DNA of 10,201 nt. Origin: a bacterium. Lineage in GTDB: Bacteria > Patescibacteriota > Minisyncoccia > Phycocordibacterales > Phycocordibacteraceae. The DNA lies in the NCBI GenBank assembly GCA_021782685.1, contig JAJXUQ010000013.1, positions 1-10,201 of the forward strand, written 5' to 3'. Below are positions 1 through 5,973 of this stretch, piece by piece. How positions within the stretch are numbered: the first letter of the stretch is position 1; each line of letters starts with the position of its first letter. Position numbers and translations under genes: made by a program. Below the pieces are notes generated by a model that did no database searches, was not told where the DNA came from, and saw nothing but the letters and a program-made list of their open reading frames with translations.

Positions 1-1196
1 ATAACGACCTCCTCGAAGGGTTCCTTCTTTACGCCCTCCTCCTCGCGGAGGATGACCTGCGGCTGCGAGACCTGGAGTTCGTATCCTTCGCGGCGCATGT
101 TCTCAAGGAGGATGGCGATGTGCAGCTCGCCGCGGCCCGACACGCGGAACGCGTCGGCGCTCGTGAAATCGACTTTCAGGCCGACGTTCACCTCGAGCTC
201 CCGCTCGAGCCGGTCGCGGATCTGGCGGCTCGTCACATACTTCCCTTCCCGGCCGGCAAACGGCGAATTGTTGACGAGGAAGTTGAGCGTGATGGTCGGC
301 TCGTCGACCGCGATGGCAGGCAGGAGCGCGGCGTTCTCGTCGGTCGTTACCGTCTCGCCTATATAGATGTCGGGAAGCCCCGCGATGAGCGCGATGTCTC
401 CGGCAGATGCCTCGTTCGTGTCGACGCGCTCAAGCCCCTTGAAGGTAAAGACTTTCGTGACGCGGCCCTGGCGTGTCTCCCCGTCCGGCTTCTTTATGAA
501 AACATTCTGGTTCGGACGGACGGTCCCCGCGTACAGACGGCCGACGGCGATGCGGCCGAGGAAGTTGTCGTAGGCAAGATTGAAGGGCTGGAGCATGAGC
601 GGCGCGTCCGGAGCGGCGTCGCGGTTGGCGGCGGGGACCTTCTCGAGGACGGTGTCGAGGAGCGGCGTGAGGTCCTTGCGCTCGTCGTCGAGCTTCTTCA
701 TCGCGACCCCTTCGCGTCCGATCGCGTAGACGACCGGGAAATCGGACTGTTCGTCGGAAGCGCCGAGCTCGAGGAAGAGCTCGAGCACCTGTTCCTCGGC
801 GCGCGCGGGGTCAGCCGCCGGCTTGTCGATCTTGTTGATGACGACGATGGGCCGGAGGCCGAGCTCCAATGACTTTTTCAATACGAAACGGGTCTGCGGC
901 ATCGGCCCTTCGGCCGCGTCGACGACGAGCAGCACCGAGTCGATGGAGCGCAGCACGCGCTCGACCTCGCTGCCGAAGTCGGCGTGGCCGGGCGTGTCGA
1001 CGATATTTATCTTGGTGCCGTTATACTCGACCGCCGCATTCTTCGCGTAGATGGTGATGCCGCGCTCGCGCTCGAGCGCGTCGCTGTCCATCGAAGCGCC
1101 CTCCGGCGCTGCGCCGGTCTGCTTGAGTATGGCGTCGGTCAGGGTCGTCTTCCCGTGGTCGACGTGAGCGATGATGGCGATATTCCTGATTTCCAT
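1..1196 (-). CDS. typA: Ribosome-associated GTPase TypA/BipA, N-terminal two thirds (3' end outside window)
   Basis: Translational GTPase of the EF-G/LepA superfamily. TypA/BipA binds the 70S ribosome and is linked to ribosome assembly and stress adaptation. The 398 visible codons stay open to the window edge; the family is usually about 600 residues, so roughly the last third is missing. Visible G-domain motifs: P-loop AHVDHGKTT (residues 10-18), the family-typical switch I stretch MDSDALERERGITI (36-49), DTPGH (67-71) and NKID (121-124). The beta-barrel domain starts near residue 205, and an EF-G domain-III-like segment with SGRGELHIAILLENMRREG lies at 353-371. The start is the ATG at 1194-1196, which gives the normal short N-terminus before the P-loop. 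The bases before it are A/T-rich (ATTTTTATTT) with no Shine-Dalgarno. It follows the Clp-like gene by 69 bases and has its own promoter. Family assignment is secure. Confidence 0.96.
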   Translation of the reverse strand, partial: MEIRNIAIIAHVDHGKTTLTDAILKQTGAAPEGASMDSDALERERGITIYAKNAAVEYNGTKINIVDTPGHADFGSEVERVLRSIDSVLLVVDAAEGPMPQTRFVLKKSLELGLRPIVVINKIDKPAADPARAEEQVLELFLELGASDEQSDFPVVYAIGREGVAMKKLDDERKDLTPLLDTVLEKVPAANRDAAPDAPLMLQPFNLAYDNFLGRIAVGRLYAGTVRPNQNVFIKKPDGETRQGRVTKVFTFKGLERVDTNEASAGDIALIAGLPDIYIGETVTTDENAALLPAIAVDEPTITLNFLVNNSPFAGREGKYVTSRQIRDRLERELEVNVGLKVDFTSADAFRVSGRGELHIAILLENMRREGYELQVSQPQVILREEEGVKKEPFEEVV

Positions 1197-1228
1197 AAAT
1201 AAAAATGGCCGTGCGGGCCGATATGTGC

Positions 1229-1256
1229 AATATACAACGAAACGCCGCCGGTGCAA
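1229..1256 (-). promoter_or_regulatory. Putative sigma-70-type promoter of typA
   Basis: Read on the minus strand, TTGCAC (1251-1256) and TATATT (1229-1234) are separated by 16 bases and lie in the 69-base gap between the Clp-like gene and typA. The predicted transcript start is near 1222, leaving a leader of about 25 bases. That leader holds a 4-bp GC stem (GGCC, loop CGCAC, GGCC; 1207-1219) followed by a T-rich run up to the ATG. TTGCAC recurs at 1225-1230, overlapping the end of the -10. The call rests on consensus matching alone. Confidence 0.5.
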
Positions 1257-1265
1257 CCTCGCGCG

Positions 1266-3725
1266 CTACGCGCTCACGTCTTCGGGCGCAAGCGTAAGCG
1301 TATCGCCGCGCTTCAGGGCGCCCGAAAGGAGTTTCAGCGCGACGAGGTTCTCCACCTTGTCCTGTATGACGCGGCGCAGAGGGCGCATGCCGAACTCCGG
1401 GTCGAAGCCGAGGCTCACGAGCCTTGCCAGGACCGCCTCATCCGCGATGACCGTGATGTCTTTCTCCTTGAGGCGCGCATTGAGGTCGTCGAGAAGGAGC
1501 TTCGCCACCTGGCTCGTCTGGCTCTCGCTGAGCGGCTTGAACAGCACGACAGCATCGAAGCGGTTGAGGAATTCCGGACGGAATATGCCGCGCCGCTCGA
1601 GCTCCTCGAGGATGCGTTCCCGGAAACCGGGCTCGTCCCGGCCGTTTTGCGCGATCGACTCGCGGATGAGCTCGGCGCCGGCGTTCGACGTGGCGATGAT
1701 GATCGTGTTGGTGAAGTCTACCGTACGGCCGAGCGTATCGGTGAGACGGCCGTCATCAAGCACTTGCAAGAAGACGTTCAGGATATCCGGATGCGCCTTC
1801 TCGATCTCGTCGAGCAGGAGGAGCGAGAACGGGTGGTCCATGATCTCGGTCGTGAGGATACCGCGCTCGCTGTCATGGCCGATGAGCCGGTGTATGGAGT
1901 CGGGATACTGATATTCTGACATGTCGAAGCGCGCCATGCGTTTTTCCGAACCGAAATACGCGGCCGCGAGCGCTTTCGCGGTCTCGGTCTTGCCGACGCC
2001 GGTCGGTCCGAAAAAGAGGAACGATCCGATGGGCTTCTTCGCGGAAGAGATGCCGGAACGGGCGCGGCGCAGCGCATTTGCGATGGCGGAAATAGCCTCA
2101 TCCTGCCCGATCACGCGCGCATGGAGCGCGGACTCGAGGTTGAGCAGCACGTCCTGTTCTTCCCTCCCTATCTCTCCGATCGGTATGTGCGTCTTTGTGC
2201 GGACGACCTCTTCCACATGCGCGGCAGTGACGAGACTGCCGCCTTTGGCGCTTGCGAGGACCGCCGCTTCCTGTAGGAGGTCGATGGCCTTCTCCGGGAA
2301 AGGGACATTCTTTATGTAGCGATCGGAAAGTTCCACCGCCGCTCGTACCGCCTGATAGAGTATCCATACGCGATCATGCGCTTCGATCCGCGGGATGATG
2401 TCGCGCAAGATAGCGTAGACGTTTTCCTTGGTCGGCTCGCGCAGCTCAACCTTCTCGAAGAGGCGCGCCAGGTCGGCGTGCGCGGCGATGCTTTCATGAT
2501 AGCCCTCATAGGTCGTAAGGCCGATGATCTGCAGCCGCGCGGAGGCGAGATACGGCAGGAGCACTTGCGTGGCGTCCACGGTCCCGACCGCGTGCGAATT
2601 GTCGAACAGGTCTTGGATATTCTCGATGAGGAGGATGATATTGCCCGCGCGCACGGCGTCATCCAGTACCGCCTGAAGAGCCGCTTCGATCTCGTTCTCA
2701 TCCGTAAGCCCGGCAGTGAGCGCGCCTACCTGAAGCTGAAGCACGCGCTTGTGGGAAATCGCCGCGAGCGCGCTGCCGAGCGCAATCCGTTCCGCGAGCG
2801 CGGACACCGTGAGCAGCTTGCCGACGCCCGCGTCGCCGACGAGGATGACGTTATTCTTCCCGTCTCGTGCGAGTATCCGCTCGACTGCTTCCGTCTCGCT
2901 CCGACGGCCGTACAAGTGAGGAGAGAAACCGCGTCCGGCATACTTGTTCACTTCTACGGCATATTTTTCGAGGTTCGGCGCGTAGCCGGAAGCCCAGCTC
3001 CTGCCGATACTGCGCGTGCGCATCAGGTTATACCTGCTCCAGAACCGGCGGCGGCGCGCCCGTTCCGCCTCGTTCTCTTCCTGCCACGCAAGCAAGGTAC
3101 GCACATCGGATACCTCGAGCCTAGCATCGAGAAGGAAGCGCGCTAAGAATGGCGAGTGGGACGCGAGACCGTAGAAAAGATCACGCCACGAGAGCAGGAG
3201 CGGGAGGGAGCGTGCACGACGATCCTCGAGACAGGAGCGGAGAAAGTCCGGCAGCTGCTCTCCGGCGGCCGGCGGGAGAGAGGAGCGCAGGTACTCCAGG
3301 AGCGCGCGGCGGAATTCTCGCGGCGTCGTGCCGATGCGCGCGAGGACGAAATCCATGCCGGGAACCATAAGCAGAGGAAGCAGCAGAGCGGAGAGCTCGT
3401 CGCCGTGATATGCAGCCACGACATTGAGCGCCTGGTAATCCAGGTATTCGGCAAGGTTTTCTTCCCCTTGCTCGGGCACGGAAGAAGTCTTGAGATAGGA
3501 CTCGAAGAAGGTCGTATATACGAATGCGGCGTATGCGATAGCCGTCGCAAGCAGCGCCCCATACCAGCTTTGCGCCCCGCCAACGCCGAAGAGCCAGAAG
3601 CCGAAAAGGACGAGCGCGGCGAGTGCACCAGTCCAGGCGACGGCGCGCGTGAACGAGGTCGGCAAGATACGGCCGAGACGTACCGCACGATAAAGACGCG
3701 CACTCTGTGGTTTAACGTATTCCAT
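1266..3725 (-). CDS. Membrane-anchored double-AAA+ Clp/Hsp100-like ATPase lacking pore-loop aromatics
   Basis: An 819-residue ClpA/B/C-type ATPase. Two hydrophobic segments (about 27-48 and 53-73) should anchor it in the inner membrane. Residues 100-215 resemble two degenerate Clp N-domain repeats. Ring D1 (about 270-500): Walker A is GDAGVGKL (297-304, Thr/Ser replaced by Leu) and Walker B is ILLIEN (364-369, DE replaced by EN), with one putative arginine finger, R421. Ring D2 (about 535-815): Walker A GPTGVGKT (573-580), Walker B LLLLDE (635-640), sensor 1 N681, arginine finger R722, sensor 2 GMRPLRR (779-785), all canonical. The D1 KYRG loop is replaced by TDEN (341-344). In D2 the GYVG loop is deleted between RLIG (613-616) and ERG (620-622). 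There is no ClpB/ClpC middle domain and no recognisable ClpP-docking loop. The start overlaps the upstream membrane-protein gene by 14 bases without a Shine-Dalgarno, suggesting translational coupling. Superfamily is certain; substrate and role are unknown. Confidence 0.93.
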   Translation of the reverse strand: MEYVKPQSARLYRAVRLGRILPTSFTRAVAWTGALAALVLFGFWLFGVGGAQSWYGALLATAIAYAAFVYTTFFESYLKTSSVPEQGEENLAEYLDYQALNVVAAYHGDELSALLLPLLMVPGMDFVLARIGTTPREFRRALLEYLRSSLPPAAGEQLPDFLRSCLEDRRARSLPLLLSWRDLFYGLASHSPFLARFLLDARLEVSDVRTLLAWQEENEAERARRRRFWSRYNLMRTRSIGRSWASGYAPNLEKYAVEVNKYAGRGFSPHLYGRRSETEAVERILARDGKNNVILVGDAGVGKLLTVSALAERIALGSALAAISHKRVLQLQVGALTAGLTDENEIEAALQAVLDDAVRAGNIILLIENIQDLFDNSHAVGTVDATQVLLPYLASARLQIIGLTTYEGYHESIAAHADLARLFEKVELREPTKENVYAILRDIIPRIEAHDRVWILYQAVRAAVELSDRYIKNVPFPEKAIDLLQEAAVLASAKGGSLVTAAHVEEVVRTKTHIPIGEIGREEQDVLLNLESALHARVIGQDEAISAIANALRRARSGISSAKKPIGSFLFFGPTGVGKTETAKALAAAYFGSEKRMARFDMSEYQYPDSIHRLIGHDSERGILTTEIMDHPFSLLLLDEIEKAHPDILNVFLQVLDDGRLTDTLGRTVDFTNTIIIATSNAGAELIRESIAQNGRDEPGFRERILEELERRGIFRPEFLNRFDAVVLFKPLSESQTSQVAKLLLDDLNARLKEKDITVIADEAVLARLVSLGFDPEFGMRPLRRVIQDKVENLVALKLLSGALKRGDTLTLAPEDVSA

Positions 3726-4218
3726 GAACCGAAGGAGTGAAGTTCAGCAGCGGAATAGCCGGAAATGTCGGGAACTGCGGCACGGAAAGGTGGATGGCCG
3801 GCATGTACGTAAATCCGAAGAAGATAAGGAACGGAACCAAGAACCACAAGGCGAGAGCGAGCAGGCCGATACCGAGGATACCGGTTTCCGCTATAAGCCC
3901 GATGAGTATCGTCGTCGAGCGGATCAGGAACCCGACGATGCGCGAGACGGTATTTACGATGATGACGCGCGCATAAAGGGCAACGTCAAACCCGCCGCCA
4001 TAAGTCTCGGTATCGCGGTGCCACGGCGCGATGAGCGTCCGCAGAAGGAACGCGATCGAGAAATAATTGAGGTTCGCCATAAGATAGTCTTTCCAGATGG
4101 CGATGATGTTCCTCGGCGCGATCGCGACGTACCAGTAGCAAAATGCCCCGAACACGCTCCGGCCGACCGCCGGAGCCGCGGTCTCAAGGTTTGATCCGGT
4201 TTCAAAAGCGTCGTCCAT
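3712..4218 (-). CDS. Small membrane protein, partner of the Clp-like ATPase
   Basis: A 168-residue protein with no function I can name. A moderately hydrophobic aromatic stretch (about 20-45) is followed by a polar region containing YFSIAFLLRTLIAPWHRD (52-69), which recalls a motif of uncharacterised Patescibacteria membrane proteins; that is from memory, not a search. Two strong membrane segments follow at about 94-112 and 114-138, then a Pro-rich tail (140-168). No signal-peptidase site is evident. The gene ends inside the start of the Clp-like ATPase gene (14-base overlap), so the two are co-transcribed and probably co-translated, pointing to a shared membrane complex. An extended -10 promoter lies just upstream, predicting a leader of only about 14 bases and no Shine-Dalgarno. 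The ATG at 4216-4218 is the first in-frame start after that promoter; M47 is an alternative start but would lose the N-terminal aromatic segment. Confidence 0.82.
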   Translation of the reverse strand: MDDAFETGSNLETAAPAVGRSVFGAFCYWYVAIAPRNIIAIWKDYLMANLNYFSIAFLLRTLIAPWHRDTETYGGGFDVALYARVIIVNTVSRIVGFLIRSTTILIGLIAETGILGIGLLALALWFLVPFLIFFGFTYMPAIHLSVPQFPTFPAIPLLNFTPSVHGIR

Positions 4219-4238
4219 ACCGCGAGTGGCTACCGGTG

Positions 4239-4267
4239 AGTATAGCAGTCCGCGAGAGGTGCGGGAA
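4239..4267 (-). promoter_or_regulatory. Putative extended -10 promoter of the membrane protein/Clp-like operon
   Basis: On the minus strand TATACT (4239-4244) is preceded by TGC, giving the extended -10 form TGnTATACT. The region 17 bases upstream is a poor -35, TTCCCG (4262-4267). It sits in the 62-base gap after the Nramp stop codon. The predicted transcript start is about 14 bases before the ATG at 4218. No terminator for the Nramp gene is visible in this gap, so read-through from Nramp into this operon remains possible. Confidence 0.55.
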
Positions 4268-4280
4268 AGCTGCGTACATT

Positions 4281-5663
4281 TCAGAACAGCGTCGCGATGG
4301 CGGCGACGCCCGAAACCGCCATGGCGCCTATGGTGAACCAGCCGAGGAAGGAAACAAACGGATGATTCGCGTATTCGCCCATGAGCTGCCGGTTACCGGA
4401 GAGGCGCACCACGAAGAAAAGGATGAGCGGCGCGATGATGCCGTTCGCGACCGCGGCATAGATGAGCCCGCGTATCGGGTCGAGATGCGCAAAGTTCGCG
4501 GCGATGCCGAGCAGCATCGAGACGATGATGACGCCATAGAACGCGTACGCCTGCTTCAGCTTCCGATAGAGGCCGTACTTCCACCCCAGGCTTTCGGCGA
4601 GCGCGTATGCGGTCGAGCCCGCGAGGACCGGCACCGCGAGAAGCCCTGTCCCGACGATGCCGAGCGCGAAGAGGAGGAAGGCGAACTGTCCGAAAGGCTT
4701 GAGCGCGAGCGCCGCCTGATCCGCCGTAGCGATATTCGTAATGCCGTGCGCATACAGCGTGCCGGCGCACGCGGCAAAGATGAAGAAGGTGATGAGATTC
4801 GAAAAAAACATGCCGCTCCATACGTCCGTGCGCATCGAGCGCACGGCATGCGCATTCACCTGCGCGCGCCGCACGCTGACGGTCTTTTCGCCGTGTTGTA
4901 TCTCCTCCTCGACTTCCTGGGAAGTCTGCCAGAAAAAGAGATAGGGGGAGATCGTCGTGCCGAGGACGGCGGCGATGAGGAATATCTGGTCCTTCGAGAA
5001 AGACAGCGAGGGGACGAGCGTATGATAGAGGACTTCGCCCCAATCAAGCTGGACGACAAACGCGACGACGACGTACGAGAGCAGCGCGAGCGTGAGGTAC
5101 TTCAGGTATCTCGCGTACCGCGCATAGGTGGTGAATATCTGAAGCATCAGGCTCACGAGCGCGAAAAGGATGACGAGCGATTCGATCCCAGCTTTGGGGA
5201 ACAAGAGACGGGTTCCCGCCGCCATCGCGCCGAGATCGGCGGCGATATTGAGCGCATTGGCGAAGAAGAGGAGCGCCGTTACCGTGTAGAGCACGCTCGA
5301 GGAATAGTGGCGCCGGATATTCGCCGCGAGACCCTGGCCCGAGACGAGCCCGATACGCGCGCACATTTCCTGCACGACGGCCATGAAAGGAAAGGTGAAG
5401 AGCGAAAGCCAGATGAGCTGGAACCCATAGTGAGCGCCCGCTTGCGAATACGTAGCGATGCCGGAAGGATCGTCATCGGCGGCACCGGCGGTAAGTCCGG
5501 GACCGAGCGTCTCCCAATACTCCTCCGCGCGTTTGAGCGGCACCTTGCTGACCAGAACCTTCTCTTCGCGCTCCGTAAGCTCAACGCCCTCTTCGAGGAT
5601 TTCCGCCGGCGCCTTGAAGAGGTGCTCGACTTCTTTGCGAAACTTCCTTTTCTCCATAGGCAT
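4281..5663 (-). CDS. Nramp (SLC11)-family divalent metal transporter with non-canonical metal-site motifs
   Basis: A 460-residue inner-membrane transporter with the Nramp fold: a charged cytoplasmic N-terminus of about 50 residues followed by about 11 hydrophobic segments. The TM1 unwound motif is DDDPSG (63-68), where classical Mn/Fe transporters have DPGN. The TM6 motif is TISPYLFFWQ (237-246), where they have the metal-binding Met in MPH. In published Nramp structures the TM1 Asp and Asn and the TM6 Met coordinate the metal. Here Asp is kept (D65), while Asn aligns with Gly68 and Met with Ser239. Family membership is secure; substrate is open and could be Mn2+, Fe2+ or, by analogy with Nramp-related Mg2+ transporters, Mg2+. 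The start is either ATG 5661-5663 or the second ATG two codons in (5655-5657): a -10 box ends only 2 bases before the first ATG, so the mRNA is probably leaderless or nearly so. Confidence 0.93.
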   Translation of the reverse strand: MPMEKRKFRKEVEHLFKAPAEILEEGVELTEREEKVLVSKVPLKRAEEYWETLGPGLTAGAADDDPSGIATYSQAGAHYGFQLIWLSLFTFPFMAVVQEMCARIGLVSGQGLAANIRRHYSSSVLYTVTALLFFANALNIAADLGAMAAGTRLLFPKAGIESLVILFALVSLMLQIFTTYARYARYLKYLTLALLSYVVVAFVVQLDWGEVLYHTLVPSLSFSKDQIFLIAAVLGTTISPYLFFWQTSQEVEEEIQHGEKTVSVRRAQVNAHAVRSMRTDVWSGMFFSNLITFFIFAACAGTLYAHGITNIATADQAALALKPFGQFAFLLFALGIVGTGLLAVPVLAGSTAYALAESLGWKYGLYRKLKQAYAFYGVIIVSMLLGIAANFAHLDPIRGLIYAAVANGIIAPLILFFVVRLSGNRQLMGEYANHPFVSFLGWFTIGAMAVSGVAAIATLF

Positions 5664-5665
5664 TC

Positions 5666-5693
5666 AGTATAAGCCATGCGGCCTGCCTGCCAG
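5666..5693 (-). promoter_or_regulatory. Putative promoter of the Nramp gene, giving a leaderless mRNA
   Basis: On the minus strand CTGGCA (5688-5693), a 16-base spacer and TATACT (5666-5671). The -10 ends 2 bases before the ATG at 5663, so transcription would begin at or just inside the first codons. That favours the second ATG (5657) as the functional start, or a promoter used with an unusual spacing. It lies downstream of a strong terminator (5705-5741), consistent with Nramp being a separate transcription unit. Confidence 0.5.
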
Positions 5694-5704
5694 ACCGCAG
5701 GTGG

Positions 5705-5741
5705 TAAATAAAAATCCCCGGACTTGAAAAAGCCGGGGATT
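5705..5741 (-). terminator. Rho-independent terminator of the 46-residue membrane-protein gene
   Basis: Arms AATCCCCGG (5713-5721) and CCGGGGATT (5733-5741) form a 9-bp stem. The intervening bases can add CTT/AAG pairs with one bulged base. On the minus strand the stem is followed by TTTTTATTT, an intrinsic-terminator U-tract; on the plus strand no T-run follows. It lies 23 bases after the stop codon of the small gene at 5765. Confidence 0.9.
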
Positions 5742-5764
5742 CGCGTGGTGTCAGAGACCGGGCG

Positions 5765-5905
5765 TTATTGCCGAAACCCAAACACCCAGTCCCAATTGAC
5801 ACCGAAGATGAGATAGAGGACAAGGACAACACAAAGCACGATGAGAACCGTTGCGTTTTTCTTATCTTGTAGCTCTTTCTTAAAGGAACTCTGATCGAAT
5901 TTCAT
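5765..5905 (-). CDS. 46-residue single-pass membrane protein
   Basis: A short gene with unusually complete expression signals. It encodes a 46-residue protein: a polar, Lys-rich N-terminus (MKFDQSSFKKELQDKKN, 1-17), one hydrophobic segment (about 19-38, LIVLCVVLVLYLIF), and a short aromatic tail (NWDWVFGFRQ). The positive-inside rule predicts the N-terminus in the cytoplasm. An AGGAG Shine-Dalgarno stands 6 bases before the ATG, a good promoter lies just upstream, and an intrinsic terminator follows. Its base composition is visibly less GC-rich than its neighbours. I do not recognise the family. It could be a small stress or regulatory membrane peptide, or a type I toxin-like peptide, but nothing in the sequence settles this. 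That it is a real gene is well supported by the flanking signals. Confidence 0.8.
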   Translation of the reverse strand: MKFDQSSFKKELQDKKNATVLIVLCVVLVLYLIFGVNWDWVFGFRQ

Positions 5906-5911
5906 TGATAA

Positions 5912-5916
5912 CTCCT
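5912..5916 (-). promoter_or_regulatory. Shine-Dalgarno of the 46-residue membrane protein
   Basis: AGGAG on the minus strand, 6 bases before the ATG at 5905. It is one of only two clear Shine-Dalgarno sequences in the window, and it fixes the start of this short gene. Confidence 0.8.
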
Positions 5917-5935
5917 GTCTGATGTATCTTATTAA

Positions 5936-5963
5936 AGAATACACTAAAGAAATAAAAAGTCAA
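5936..5963 (-). promoter_or_regulatory. Promoter of the 46-residue membrane-protein gene
   Basis: TTGACT (5958-5963), a 16-base T-rich spacer and TATTCT (5936-5941) on the minus strand. The -35 begins about 10 bases after the ABC-F stop codon. The predicted transcript start is near 5929, with a leader of about 24 bases carrying the AGGAG site. This is one of the two best -35/-10 pairs in the window. Confidence 0.7.
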
Positions 5964-5973
5964 TACCCCGCCA

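Noticed and set aside
120..872. A 250-codon plus-strand open frame across typA
   Set aside because: The minus-strand frame encodes an intact TypA with all G motifs; the plus frame is its shadow.
1197..1219. A terminator in the typA leader (GGCC stem followed by ATTTTTATTT)
   Set aside because: The stem is only 4 bp with a 5-base loop and lies directly before the typA start codon, so it is too weak and badly placed for a terminator; at most a minor leader structure.
4143..5672. A 509-codon plus-strand open frame antisense to the Nramp gene
   Set aside because: It is the reverse complement of a gene with clear Nramp motifs. Its product is almost entirely Arg/Glu/Asp/His, with no domain; GC-rich codon use keeps the opposite strand free of stops.
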